Source: Candidatus Woesearchaeota archaeon CG10_big_fil_rev_8_21_14_0_10_33_12
GTDB taxonomy: Archaea; Nanobdellota; Nanobdellia; Woesearchaeales; CG1-02-33-12
Reading direction: 5' to 3'
Length of the DNA stretch: 42,897 bases
NCBI GenBank assembly: GCA_002762865.1
Contig: PCYE01000025.1
Coordinates: 1 to 42,897 of the forward strand
The stretch's first letter is position 1. Every line of letters starts with the position of its first letter. Below are positions 27,844 through 37,855 of the stretch, piece after piece. The position numbers were made by a program, and so were the translations under genes. Under the pieces are notes generated by a model that had not been told where the DNA came from, searched no databases, and saw only the letters and a list, made by a program, of their open reading frames with translations.

Positions 27844-28629
27844 ATGGCTAGAATAACCATTGATATTAAAAAATCCATTGAACAGAATGCTGCTGTTTAT
27901 TTTGAAAAAGCAAAGAAATCAAGGAAAAAGCTTGAAGGTGCAAAAAAAGCTTTTGAAAAGAGCCAGGATAAGCTAATTTTGTTAAATGAAAAAAAGAAAA
28001 AAATAGTTTCAAGTGAGAAAATAACAGAAAAACCAGTTAGAAAAAAAGAATGGTATGAAAAGTTCAGATGGTTCTTAAGCTCAGAGGGATTTCTTTGCAT
28101 TGGCGGAAGGGATGCAACAACCAATGATATCATAATAAAGAAACATGCTGATAAGAATGATATTGTTTTCCATACAGATATGGCAGGCTCGCCTTTTTTT
28201 GTTATCAAAGCAAATAACAGTAAAATAAGCCAAAAAACAATGGAAGAGGCAGCGCAGGCAACAGCATCTTACAGCAGGGCATGGCGTTTGGGCTTGTCAA
28301 GCCTTGAAGTGTTTTATGTAAAGCCAGAGCAGCTGACAAAAAAGGCAAACTCAGGCGAGTATATAGCCAAAGGAGCCTTTATGGTGGTAGGCAAGACAAA
28401 CTATATTCATCCTGTGCTGGAGATAGCAGTTGGCATTAAAGATAATGTAATAATTGGCGGCCCTGTTAATGCAATAAAAACAAATTCTGAAAAATTTGTT
28501 ATTATAAAACAGGGAAAAGAAAAAACAAGCGAGATTGCAAAAAAAATTAAAAAAATTATTGGCGGAAGCATTGATGAAATAACCTTGTTTATTCCTGCAG
28601 GCGGCTCAAGAATTCAAAAAACTAAATAA
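27844..28629 (+). CDS. standalone NFACT-R (Rqc2/Tae2 C-terminal type) protein with coiled coil
   Basis: RITIDIKKSIEQNAAVYFEKAKKSRKKLEGA...WYEKFRWFLSSEGFLCIGGRDATTNDIIIKKHADKNDIVFHTDMAGSPFFVIK. Confidence 0.85.
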   Translation: MARITIDIKKSIEQNAAVYFEKAKKSRKKLEGAKKAFEKSQDKLILLNEKKKKIVSSEKITEKPVRKKEWYEKFRWFLSSEGFLCIGGRDATTNDIIIKKHADKNDIVFHTDMAGSPFFVIKANNSKISQKTMEEAAQATASYSRAWRLGLSSLEVFYVKPEQLTKKANSGEYIAKGAFMVVGKTNYIHPVLEIAVGIKDNVIIGGPVNAIKTNSEKFVIIKQGKEKTSEIAKKIKKIIGGSIDEITLFIPAGGSRIQKTK

Positions 28630-28678
28630 AAAGGTTTAAATACAATATAAAAAAGTTTTTATTAAAAAGAGGCATTTC

Positions 28679-30475
28679 ATGGAAAACATATTTTTTGATA
28701 TTGGGCTTATAATAATTGTTGCAACTATTGTTGGCTATCTGGCAAGACTGTTAAAGCAGCCGTTAATTCCTGCGTATATTTTAACAGGGCTTGTAATTGG
28801 CCCAATCCTTGGGTTAGTTGAGGACTCAACTATAATATTAACCTTATCTGAGATTGGAATTGCATTTCTTCTTTTTGTTGTTGGCCTTGAACTTAGCTTA
28901 AAAAAACTGAGGGATGTTGCCTCAATTGCAGTCTTTGGTGGTTTTATGCAGTTTGTTTCACTTTTCTCATTTGGTTTTTTAATATCAATAGCTCTTCATT
29001 TTGCAAAGATTGAGGCAATTTATATTGCATTGATAGTTGCGTTCAGCTCCACAATGGTTGTTGTAAAGCTTTTGTCAGACAAGAGAGAGCTTGATACCCT
29101 TCATGGAAGAATAATCATTGGATTCTTATTAATGCAGGATCTTATAGCCATAATTGCTTTATCTGTACTAACAACACTAAACACTTTCTCAATTGCAATA
29201 CTAATAATCTCCCTGCTAAAAGGAGTTGTCCTGCTTTCAGTAGCAGTGATTGCAAGCAAGTTTATTCTTCCGGGCTTGTTTAGGTTTGCTGCAAAATCAC
29301 AGGAGCTTTTGTTTTTAATGGCCTTAACAACTTGCTTTTCATTTTGTATTTTTTCTAATTACATTGGCCAGATAATCATATGCTTTTTTAGCATTCCTTT
29401 TTTTGATAATATGGTTCTTGGCGATGTTCTTGAATTATTAAAGCCAGGATTTTCAATAGCAATAGGGGCTTTTATTGCAGGGGTTAGCATAGCAAACCTT
29501 CCCTATAATGTGGAGATTATTGGAAAAGTAAAGCCATTAAAGGATTTCTTTGCAACTATTTTCTTTGTATCCCTTGGCTTGGAACTGCTGTTGGGTGAGA
29601 TGCGCACTATCCTCCTTCCATTAGTAGTCTTTACATTATTTGTAATAATCTTCAAGCCCTTGCTGACAATAGTTATATGCAGCCTGTTTAATTACAAAAA
29701 AAGGGTATCTTTTTTAACTTCCATATCACTGGCACAGGTATCTGAGTTTTCACTGATAATAGTCGCCCAGGGGCTTATTCTTGGCCATATATCTGAGGGG
29801 TTATTTTCCTTAACAGTACTTCTTGCAATTATAACAATAACCCTAACCTCTTATTTTATACAATTTGATAATAGCATGTATATCAGGCTCTCAGGATTTT
29901 TGCAGATGTTTGAAAAGATAGGAACTAAAACCAAAAAAATGGAATATCTTCCAGAAGATAAAAAAACAGATGTTATCCTTTGCGGCTACAACCGGATAGG
30001 ATACAGTATTGTCAGAACAATCCAGAAAATTAAGAAAAGCCTGCTAATAGTTGATTTTAATCCAGATGTTATAAAAAGGTTAATAGCAGGAAAGATACCC
30101 TGCATGTATGGCGATGTCGGTGACTCAGAAGTTCTTGAAAGATTAGAGCTGAACAAGGCAGAGATGGTTATATCAACTGTTCCAGAAGAACAGGACAATC
30201 TTCTTTTAATAAAGAAAACAAAGGATGTTAATAAAAAAGCACTTATATTTGTAACTGCAAACCAGGTTGAGGAAGCCCTAAAGCTTTATGATGCTGGGGC
30301 AGATTATGTCATCTTGCCGCACTTGCTTGGCGGAGAACACGTTTCAATTCTTTTAGAGGATTTCACAGGAAATATAAATAAGATCCTTGAAACAAAATTA
30401 AAGCATATAGACGAGCTACACCAAAGAAGAAAACTTGGCAGCGAGCATCCAATGAACCTGAACCATAATGCATAA
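28679..30475 (+). CDS. CPA2-family (Kef-type) cation/proton antiporter with RCK (TrkA-N) domain
   Basis: Multiple TM helices (LLKQPLIPAYILTGLVIGPIL, ATVFVSLGLELLL-type region) plus DVILCGYNRIGYSIVRTIQ Rossmann. Confidence 0.9.
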   Translation: MENIFFDIGLIIIVATIVGYLARLLKQPLIPAYILTGLVIGPILGLVEDSTIILTLSEIGIAFLLFVVGLELSLKKLRDVASIAVFGGFMQFVSLFSFGFLISIALHFAKIEAIYIALIVAFSSTMVVVKLLSDKRELDTLHGRIIIGFLLMQDLIAIIALSVLTTLNTFSIAILIISLLKGVVLLSVAVIASKFILPGLFRFAAKSQELLFLMALTTCFSFCIFSNYIGQIIICFFSIPFFDNMVLGDVLELLKPGFSIAIGAFIAGVSIANLPYNVEIIGKVKPLKDFFATIFFVSLGLELLLGEMRTILLPLVVFTLFVIIFKPLLTIVICSLFNYKKRVSFLTSISLAQVSEFSLIIVAQGLILGHISEGLFSLTVLLAIITITLTSYFIQFDNSMYIRLSGFLQMFEKIGTKTKKMEYLPEDKKTDVILCGYNRIGYSIVRTIQKIKKSLLIVDFNPDVIKRLIAGKIPCMYGDVGDSEVLERLELNKAEMVISTVPEEQDNLLLIKKTKDVNKKALIFVTANQVEEALKLYDAGADYVILPHLLGGEHVSILLEDFTGNINKILETKLKHIDELHQRRKLGSEHPMNLNHNA

Positions 30476-30734
30476 AATGTTAAATAATAAAAAATTAAAG
30501 GAAAAAGCAAAAACACTTGAGCCAGTCATAAGGATTGGAAAAAATGGCCTGACAGAAAGCACAATTAAGGAGATTAAAAAACAGCTCAACAAAAAAAAGC
30601 TTATCAAGGTGAAACTTCTAAGGGCATTTATCAGTGATAAAAACAAAAAAGAAGTTGCAAAAGAGATTGCTGAAAAAACAAGCTCCAATCTTATCTACAT
30701 GGTTGGCTTTGTTATAGTTTTGTATAAAGATTAA
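30468..30734 (+). CDS. CRM/YhbY-type RNA-binding protein
   Basis: LKEKAKTLEPVIRIGKNGLTESTIKEIKKQLNKKKLIKVKLL. Confidence 0.9.
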   Translation: MHKMLNNKKLKEKAKTLEPVIRIGKNGLTESTIKEIKKQLNKKKLIKVKLLRAFISDKNKKEVAKEIAEKTSSNLIYMVGFVIVLYKD

Positions 30735-31447
30735 ATAAGAATATCTTCTGCCTCAGTTAACCTTTTGGTATTGTTTTCAACTATTTTCAGTAAAAATGGT
30801 TTTTTGGCCTCATCTTCAATAACCTTAATATCAGAATCCTTAAGTTTTCCAAATATTTTTTTAGCAAGCTTTATTTTCTCTGTTTCAAGTTGTTTTAAAT
30901 TATTGCTGGTTTTTTTGTTTTTGTATTTAGCAATTAATTTTTGATAATCCTTGTTTTTAGACAAGTCTGTTGAATGCTTAATCTTAAGCCTGTAAAGTAT
31001 GTTGTCTGTTAAAGAGGCTTCCTGTATCAGTATATCTCCCACTAATTTAGAATAATCAGAGTATCTCTTTAGATTGCCCTTTTTTAATTCAAGATTATTC
31101 ATGCACTTGTATGAAGCATCAATCATTTCTTTTTTGTTGAATATAAACTCCTGGATCAAAACCCAGTATGGAAATAAGCGGCAGTTTAATGGCCTTGCAT
31201 CATAAACAGAGCATTTTTCATTTTTGCGCAGTAAGCAGGGCATGTTAATCCCCAGCTCATAACTGAACTTTGTTGGGTTTGCTGGGTCTCCAAATGGGTT
31301 TATTCCAACAAAATTTTTAAGGATATAACTTACTGGCTTTTCTAAAAAATCAGAAATCCTTATCAAATCTCCAATTGTAAGGTTTATCTGGGCATAGAAT
31401 GCGCTGCAGCATTTTCCGCAATTCCTGCACTTAAAGCCTGCTTCCAT
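30731..31447 (-). CDS. YkgJ-family zinc/iron-chelating (CxxCGxCC) protein
   Basis: FKCRNCGKCCSAFYAQI...MPCLLRKNEKCSVYDARPLNCRLFPYW. Confidence 0.88.
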   Translation of the reverse strand: MEAGFKCRNCGKCCSAFYAQINLTIGDLIRISDFLEKPVSYILKNFVGINPFGDPANPTKFSYELGINMPCLLRKNEKCSVYDARPLNCRLFPYWVLIQEFIFNKKEMIDASYKCMNNLELKKGNLKRYSDYSKLVGDILIQEASLTDNILYRLKIKHSTDLSKNKDYQKLIAKYKNKKTSNNLKQLETEKIKLAKKIFGKLKDSDIKVIEDEAKKPFLLKIVENNTKRLTEAEDILI

Positions 31448-31455
31448 TATTGCAT

Positions 31456-31956
31456 CTAAAACCTGTACAGGTTTAAGAATGACTTAACTGTTGTATGAAT
31501 ATGATTAACATCTTCAGCAACCTGGCTTTGGAATCTGGCAGTATAACCCTTATAGACAAATTTGTCAAATATTGTTCTCAAAAAAACATAAGTTGGCTTT
31601 CCTTCCCACTTATTCTCATAATCTGTTGTGAGATACCCATCAAAAACCATCTGTATCCTGCCCTGGTTTAGCTTTACCTTATGCTTATCTTTTTCAACCT
31701 CTACTTCTTTTATGTCAAACATCTGCATTCTTATCTTTATTTCTATCTTGGCATAGTCTGTAATTTTCTTCCATGGCATTATCCAAAGTTCAATGAATTT
31801 TCCCTCTGGCTTTACATGCTCTATGTTCTTTAGCTCTCTTTTGTCATAGCCCTTATCCCTGAACCATTTGTCTATTGTCAGGTAAAGATCATTCGCATCA
31901 AAAAGACCCTCATAATCCAACCTTAATTCATCAATAATTTGTTCTCTTTCAGCCAT
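31456..31956 (-). CDS. uncharacterised paralog family member A
   Basis: LYLTIDKWFRDKGYDKRE...VEVEKDKHKVKLNQGRIQMVFDGYLTTDYENKWEGKPTYVFLRTIFDKFVYK; shares layout with the two neighbours. Confidence 0.7.
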   Translation of the reverse strand: MAEREQIIDELRLDYEGLFDANDLYLTIDKWFRDKGYDKRELKNIEHVKPEGKFIELWIMPWKKITDYAKIEIKIRMQMFDIKEVEVEKDKHKVKLNQGRIQMVFDGYLTTDYENKWEGKPTYVFLRTIFDKFVYKGYTARFQSQVAEDVNHIHTTVKSFLNLYRF

Positions 31957-31958
31957 TT

Positions 31959-32483
31959 TTACCACACATCCCCATATTCTGAACCTTTTGCTTGCATGCC
32001 CAAGCATTCTTTTGTAATATTATGCAGTTTAAAGACATAATAATATAATTTATCAGTGTAGATATTATCAATTTCTGGCTTGATAATGTATTTTTCATAA
32101 AGGTTATTCAGCCATGCCAAAAAAGGGCTCTTGTTCCAGCGCCCCTGCCAGTCTGACTCAACATAACTATTAATGTATATAGTCATTCTTGCCTGGTTCA
32201 TTTTTTTCTTCTTGCCTTTTTCAATAACCTCAATATCCTTGCGCTCCCATGTATGAAAATCAATAACTATCCAGAATTTAAAATAATCTGTTTCCTTTCT
32301 ATAAGACTTCCATGTGATTTCATCCTCTTTTCCGCCCAATGGATTTGGTTTGCACTTGTAAGTGGACTCTTCAAAATAATAATCTTTTCTTGTAAGCCAG
32401 TTTCTCATGGTTTTATAAAGAAGCTCCATATCAAAAATTCCTTTAAACTTAATAATTTCTGTTGGAGCAGGATATTTGTTCAT
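31959..32483 (-). CDS. uncharacterised paralog family member B
   Basis: LLYKTMRNWLTRKDYYFEE...IEVIEKGKKKKMNQARMTIYINSYVESDWQGRWNKSPFLAWLNNLYEKYI. Confidence 0.7.
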   Translation of the reverse strand: MNKYPAPTEIIKFKGIFDMELLYKTMRNWLTRKDYYFEESTYKCKPNPLGGKEDEITWKSYRKETDYFKFWIVIDFHTWERKDIEVIEKGKKKKMNQARMTIYINSYVESDWQGRWNKSPFLAWLNNLYEKYIIKPEIDNIYTDKLYYYVFKLHNITKECLGMQAKGSEYGDVW

Positions 32484-32522
32484 AAACAGAAAATTGCTAT
32501 ATTTATATATAAAACTTTCGAA

Positions 32523-33095
32523 TTACTCGCCAATTCCTTCCTGTGGCCAGAATCCACCTTCATGCTCTGGCTCCTCAGTGCCAGGCATTAGTTTCCAGTA
32601 TTCCTTTATTGTTTCCTGTAACCTATAAGCCTCTCTATAAAGCTCAAGTTTGTGCTTTTCAAGATTTGATTTCATAATAACTTTCCAGTAAAGAGTATTA
32701 AAATGTTTTAGAAGCCAGTGTTTGCTCCATGTCCCGTTATAATCAGTGACTATTCTTGCATAAACAAATATTTCAAGTTCTCCATTTGCTAACTTCAATT
32801 TTTTCCCTTGGTATACTATTTCTACATCTTTGATAGCCACAGTACGCCAATCGATATCTAATTCATATTTGTAATATGCATTTTTATTAGGGATTTTTTC
32901 AAGCCTCCACCAGATGATATGCTCTTTAAGCCCTTTCCCAAATTCATGCTGGCTATGAAAAACCTCAGGGAATTCTGGATCATCAGGGCTTGCATATTCC
33001 TCTTCAACCACCCACAAATGAAGATATTCATATAACCCTTTAAGGTCAAATGTTCCTTTGTTTTTAACCCTAAACTGTGCTGCTAAGATTGTCAT
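32523..33095 (-). CDS. uncharacterised paralog family member C
   Basis: GLYEYLHLWVVEEEYASPD...VEIVYQGKKLKLANGELEIFVYARIVTDYNGTWSKHWLLKHFNTLYWKVI. Confidence 0.7.
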   Translation of the reverse strand: MTILAAQFRVKNKGTFDLKGLYEYLHLWVVEEEYASPDDPEFPEVFHSQHEFGKGLKEHIIWWRLEKIPNKNAYYKYELDIDWRTVAIKDVEIVYQGKKLKLANGELEIFVYARIVTDYNGTWSKHWLLKHFNTLYWKVIMKSNLEKHKLELYREAYRLQETIKEYWKLMPGTEEPEHEGGFWPQEGIGE

Positions 33096-33149
33096 AAAAG
33101 AAATATTGCTAGAATTGTTTATAAAACTTTCGAAAACAACTATAAGAAT

Positions 33150-34451
33150 TTATTTTGCTTTCAAATATTTACATACTTCATTAATCTTGATTTTATTCTG
33201 CTCCCTTGTCTTTAGATTTTTTATTGTTATTGAATTTTCCTTTAACTCGTCCTCCCCAATAATTCCGACATAAGGAATGCCTAATGAGTCTGCATATGTT
33301 ATTGCCTGGCCCATCCTCTTCTCTTTTAAGTCCATATCTACATTTAATCCATTATTTCTTAAAGAACAAGCAATCTTTAAGCATTCTTTTGCTGTGTTGA
33401 TTGGGATAAGATATAATTCTGTATTTGATAATTTAATATTCTTTTTAATATCTTTCAAAATCATGGCAATTCTTTCAAGTCCAAATGAAAATCCAACTGC
33501 AGGAATTTCTTTTTTGATTCCCATAAAAGCCCCAATCATATTATCAAACCTGCCGCCTGCAAGAACAGCTGACTTGACAACAGACTTATCTTTAAGATAC
33601 ACCTCAATTGTTGTTCCGGTATAATAATCCAATCCTCTTGCTAAGCTTGGGTCAAACTCAATAAAGTCAAGGCCCATGCTTTTTGAGTAGTCTAATAACT
33701 GCTTTATCTCATTAAGACCTTGTTTGCCGTTTTTTGATGAAATAATTTCTGTTAGCTTTTTATAGGTTTCATTATTGTTCTTTGCTTTGGTTATTGTAGG
33801 TATTAGCTTATCAACTGTGTTTTTAGGCAATAATGAATTTATTTCCTTTTTAACTCCCTCAATTCCAATCTTATCCATCTTATCAAGGATTATTATAGCA
33901 TTAAACTTATCCTTGTCTGGAACACCAGAATATTCAAGAATTCCATCAAGCAGCTTTCGGTTGTTAATCTTGACTGTAATATTACCGAGCTCCAACTCTT
34001 TAAAGCAATTCTGTGCCAGTGCAAGAAGCTCTGCCTCTGCAATCATATCCTTGACTCCCAGAATATCAACATCGCATTGTGTAAACACTCTGTATCTGCC
34101 TTGCTCTGGCTGTGTTGGTCCGTCCCTGAAAACCTCGCCAATAACATACCTCTTAAAAGGGAATTTTACATCTTTGTTTGATGCAACAAACCTTGCTAAA
34201 GGCAAGGTCTGGTCAAACCTTAATGCCAGCTCTCTCTTGCCCTGATCTTTAAGGGTAAATATCTCTTTTTGAATTTCTTCTCCTCCCTTGAATTTCACTG
34301 TTTCTGCTCTTTCAATCATTGGAGTTTCAATAGGATTATAGCCGTACCTCTCAAAAACTCTTTTGAGAGCATCCTTTATCTCATTCCTGAGTATGGCATC
34401 CTTGCCATACCAGTCCTTTACTCCTTTTGCAATCTTGAATTCTTTTGGCAT
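33150..34451 (-). CDS. hisS: histidyl-tRNA synthetase
   Basis: KGVKDWYGKDAILRNEIKDALKRVFERYGYNPIETPMIE...FRDGPTQPEQGRYRVFTQCDVDILG...ARGLDYYTGTTIEVYL. Confidence 0.96.
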   Translation of the reverse strand: MPKEFKIAKGVKDWYGKDAILRNEIKDALKRVFERYGYNPIETPMIERAETVKFKGGEEIQKEIFTLKDQGKRELALRFDQTLPLARFVASNKDVKFPFKRYVIGEVFRDGPTQPEQGRYRVFTQCDVDILGVKDMIAEAELLALAQNCFKELELGNITVKINNRKLLDGILEYSGVPDKDKFNAIIILDKMDKIGIEGVKKEINSLLPKNTVDKLIPTITKAKNNNETYKKLTEIISSKNGKQGLNEIKQLLDYSKSMGLDFIEFDPSLARGLDYYTGTTIEVYLKDKSVVKSAVLAGGRFDNMIGAFMGIKKEIPAVGFSFGLERIAMILKDIKKNIKLSNTELYLIPINTAKECLKIACSLRNNGLNVDMDLKEKRMGQAITYADSLGIPYVGIIGEDELKENSITIKNLKTREQNKIKINEVCKYLKAK

Positions 34452-34542
34452 TTTAATCTATTCTTAGTCTTTATTGAATCTTAATAAATCTTTTGATTTT
34501 AGTAGAAACTTATTTATATTAATAGCTGCCTTTAAATATAAA

Positions 34543-35751
34543 ATGCTAGTCGGTGTTGTTGGAAAGGCAAATGTTGGAAAGAGCACATTTTTTAAGGCCC
34601 TTACATTGGCAAATGTTCAGATAGAAAATTATCCCTTTGCTACCATCAAGCCAAATCATGGAATGGGTTATGTAAGGATTGAATGTGCTGATAAATTCTT
34701 TAATGTCCAGTGCAATCCAAGAGAGGGGTATTGCATAAAACACAACAGGTTTGTTCCTGTTGATTTAATTGATGTTGCTGGTTTGGTTCCAGGAGCTTAT
34801 GAAGGAAAAGGAATGGGAAACCAGTTTCTTGATGACTTAAGGCAGGCAGATGTTTTAATCCATGTGGTTGATGCATCTGGCGGAACAAATGAGCTTGGAG
34901 AGCCTATAACGCCTGGCTCATATGACCCATGCAATGATATAAGGTTTCTTGAAATTGAGCTGGATATGTGGTATTTGAGACTGATAAAAAAAGGATGGGA
35001 CAGGTTTGCAAAAGCAGTCCAGCAGGAGAAAGACCATAAGGAAAAAATTGTAAAAGATATTACAAAGCATCTCAGCGGACTTAAAGTGGATGAAGAAATG
35101 GTTGAAGAGGTTTTAAGCAAGCTTGATTTAGACAGAAACAATATATACTCCTGGAGCGAAGAAGATTTAAAAAAAATAGCAATAGAACTGAGAAAGAAAA
35201 CAAAAAAGATGATTATTGCTGCAAATAAAATTGATGTGCCTGTTGCAAAAGAAAATCTTGAAAAGATGAAAAAAGAATTCCCTAAATATTTAATTGTTGG
35301 CTGCAGTGCAGAATCAGAGCTTGCATTAAAAGAGGCATCAAAAAATGGCCTGATTGAATATACTCCCGGAGATAGTGACTTTAAAATTTTAGAGCCAGAC
35401 AAGCTTAATGAAAAGCAGAAAAATGCCCTTAATTTCATAAAGAAAAACATTCTTGATGTTTTTGAGAATACTGGTGTCCAGCAGGTTATAAACTTAGCTG
35501 TATTCGATTTATTAAAGTATATTGCAATATTTCCTGGCGGAATAAATAAACTTGCTGATTCAGATGGAAATATTTTGCCAGATTGTTTTTTAATGCCTCC
35601 AGGAACAACTGCGCTTGATTTTGCTTACAGGCTTCACACAGACTTTGGAAACAATTTTATAAAGGCAATTGATGTAAAAAATAAGATAACAATTGGAAAA
35701 GAACACAAGCTAAAAAAAGAGGATGTAATTGAAATTATGAGTGGAAAATAA
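34543..35751 (+). CDS. ychF: YchF/Obg-family GTPase with TGS domain
   Basis: MLVGVVGKANVGKSTFFKALTLANVQIENYPFATIKPNHGMGYV...DVAGLVPGAYEGKGMGNQFLDDLRQADVLIHVVDASGGTNELG; ATG 34543 preferred over 34474. Confidence 0.95.
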   Translation: MLVGVVGKANVGKSTFFKALTLANVQIENYPFATIKPNHGMGYVRIECADKFFNVQCNPREGYCIKHNRFVPVDLIDVAGLVPGAYEGKGMGNQFLDDLRQADVLIHVVDASGGTNELGEPITPGSYDPCNDIRFLEIELDMWYLRLIKKGWDRFAKAVQQEKDHKEKIVKDITKHLSGLKVDEEMVEEVLSKLDLDRNNIYSWSEEDLKKIAIELRKKTKKMIIAANKIDVPVAKENLEKMKKEFPKYLIVGCSAESELALKEASKNGLIEYTPGDSDFKILEPDKLNEKQKNALNFIKKNILDVFENTGVQQVINLAVFDLLKYIAIFPGGINKLADSDGNILPDCFLMPPGTTALDFAYRLHTDFGNNFIKAIDVKNKITIGKEHKLKKEDVIEIMSGK

Positions 35752-35784
35752 TCCGAAAGAATTATAAACAAAAGAAAGTATTTA

Positions 35785-37224
35785 ATGCTTAGAGGTGACG
35801 ATTTGGCAGATCTAAAGGAATTTAAATTTAAAGAAGAAAAAGCAGAGGATGCCCATCTTCAGAAAGATATTCCAACAGGGTATCCAGAACCATTAAAGAG
35901 GTACTGGTTAAGCCTTGAATCGCCAAATGAATCCATTGAAGAGTTTTATTTCTGGGTAGTCAACCTCTTAAAGAATGATTTAGGCTATAATGACATTGAA
36001 AAATTAATGGATGTATTTGCAGCATCACAGCATTCTGCATTTTTTGGTGTTGCAATGCAGCGAACTGGAAGTTACCAAGATAAGGTTTCACAGTTCCTTG
36101 CAACAATAGGCAAGATGGTAAAGGAACTATTCCAGCTTGTCAGGGAAATAAGAATTCTTGATGAAAGGCTTGATTATTATAAGGATAGCTATGATGAAAG
36201 TAGTAAAAGTAAGGAAAGTGCTGAAATCACATTAAAAGGCATATGGATTGATATGGTCGAAGGTGGAGCTAAAAGTCCGGCATCTGTTTATGGCATGGCT
36301 CGTGAATTGGAGTTTACTGTTCTGCCAGACCTTTTCTTTAGCACACATCCAGCAACAAGCAAGGATGTTGATGAGGTTGTTGATAAACTTGAATTTAACA
36401 GAAAAGTAAGAGAAGTCTTGAAAAGAAAGCTAAGGGCTTTTCTTGAATGGAAAGAGCATACTTACAAAGAGCTAAAAACAAGAAGAAAATTCACACTGAA
36501 GTTTCTAAGACAGCACTATGATGTGATAAAGATGTATATGAGCTGGGTAAAGCCATACCTCAAATATATTAAAATGCTGCGCTCATCTGAAAAAAAAATG
36601 GACAGCCCTAATCTTATAGGTGCTTTTGAGGGCTCAATGATTGAGATTGAGATTCTTGCAAAAAAATTACCATTCAATAAAATAACAGGAAAAACAAAAA
36701 ATACTACATATAAAGCATGCATCCTAGCAAATTTTGATTATAGGACAACACCGGATATGAAATTTGTAAGCGAGGGTTATCAAAGGGGGCCAACCCATAT
36801 AGGGCGGGTTGACATGAAGCTTAGATCATATGCCTGGAGTGAAAAAGAGATTGAAAATTACAAAACATATCGCGCTAAGGAAGATATGGAACTTCTTGGA
36901 GAGATTGATCCTTCAATCTCAGCAGCAATGGAAGCCTTGGGTGAGGAGTTTGAGAATTATCTGAGAGAGGCTGGGGAAGAAACAAAAAAAGAAGAAGAGC
37001 CAAAAAAACAGGATTCAGTATTTGAGCCTTTTATTTCAATATTCAATGGATTTAAAGAAATAGGCACAGCATTTACAGGAATAAAAGGTTCTGCGTCTGA
37101 TAAACCCAGTTTATCCAAATTTGAGGAAAATAATGAAAGGAATGCGGCTGGTGGTGAAGCAGGAGCAACTATGTGGTTGATTTATAAGAACTTCAGAAAA
37201 GCCCATGGCATGATAGCCTGGTAA
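35785..37224 (+). CDS. hypothetical helical protein (479 aa)
   Basis: Long ORF, charged helical composition, first gene of a three-gene cluster. Confidence 0.7.
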   Translation: MLRGDDLADLKEFKFKEEKAEDAHLQKDIPTGYPEPLKRYWLSLESPNESIEEFYFWVVNLLKNDLGYNDIEKLMDVFAASQHSAFFGVAMQRTGSYQDKVSQFLATIGKMVKELFQLVREIRILDERLDYYKDSYDESSKSKESAEITLKGIWIDMVEGGAKSPASVYGMARELEFTVLPDLFFSTHPATSKDVDEVVDKLEFNRKVREVLKRKLRAFLEWKEHTYKELKTRRKFTLKFLRQHYDVIKMYMSWVKPYLKYIKMLRSSEKKMDSPNLIGAFEGSMIEIEILAKKLPFNKITGKTKNTTYKACILANFDYRTTPDMKFVSEGYQRGPTHIGRVDMKLRSYAWSEKEIENYKTYRAKEDMELLGEIDPSISAAMEALGEEFENYLREAGEETKKEEEPKKQDSVFEPFISIFNGFKEIGTAFTGIKGSASDKPSLSKFEENNERNAAGGEAGATMWLIYKNFRKAHGMIAW

Positions 37225-37229
37225 CTAAT

Positions 37230-37853
37230 ATGGTTACAAAATTAAATGAAATAAAAAAACTTTCCCCTGAAGAAAGGATAGAAAAACTAAAAAAAATTGA
37301 GGAAGAAAACAAGAAAGAGATTAATGAAGCAGAAAAGATTATCAAGGATTCTATTAGGGAAATTAATGTTAAAGAAAAAATAAGAGATTTGCCAATTCCT
37401 CAAATCAAGGCAGTTGATATAGAAAGCCTTTTTTCGCCAGAGGAGAAAGAAGTTTTTGCAGTAAAAAGATACAAAGATTTAGTGGTTAGACATGCTGAAG
37501 AAGAAAAAGCTGAAATTCCTTTAGAGGAAACAGTTAAGCAAGAAGAACCAAGGGCAACAAAAGAAGAATTAGCAGCGCACATCAAATATCAGGTATTGGC
37601 TAACGAGTTAAGAAGAGAGCCAACAGAAAATGTTGTGCAGGAGTTAGAGAACATATATCATCAGGTAATAGAAGGCACAGGGGTTACAGGAGATCAGATG
37701 ACAATGGCTTATGCTGCAAATGTTGTTGCAAGAGAAAGGCAGCAGGAGATTGAAAGAGGCACTTATGGAAGACTTGATGAACAAGTGTCTAACCAGCTTG
37801 ATATAGCAAGGCAAATATTTAAATCAATACAGGACAAATACAAATTAAGGTAA
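37230..37853 (+). CDS. hypothetical coiled-coil protein (207 aa)
   Basis: E/K-rich; 5-nt gap from the upstream gene and 2-nt gap to the downstream gene. Confidence 0.7.
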   Translation: MVTKLNEIKKLSPEERIEKLKKIEEENKKEINEAEKIIKDSIREINVKEKIRDLPIPQIKAVDIESLFSPEEKEVFAVKRYKDLVVRHAEEEKAEIPLEETVKQEEPRATKEELAAHIKYQVLANELRREPTENVVQELENIYHQVIEGTGVTGDQMTMAYAANVVARERQQEIERGTYGRLDEQVSNQLDIARQIFKSIQDKYKLR

Positions 37854-37855
37854 AA

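Noticed and set aside
33277-34245. Plus-strand ORFs over hisS
   Set aside because: Antisense to a clear histidyl-tRNA synthetase.
34797-35450. 217-aa minus-strand ORF
   Set aside because: Entirely antisense to ychF; Ser/Phe-rich shadow ORF.
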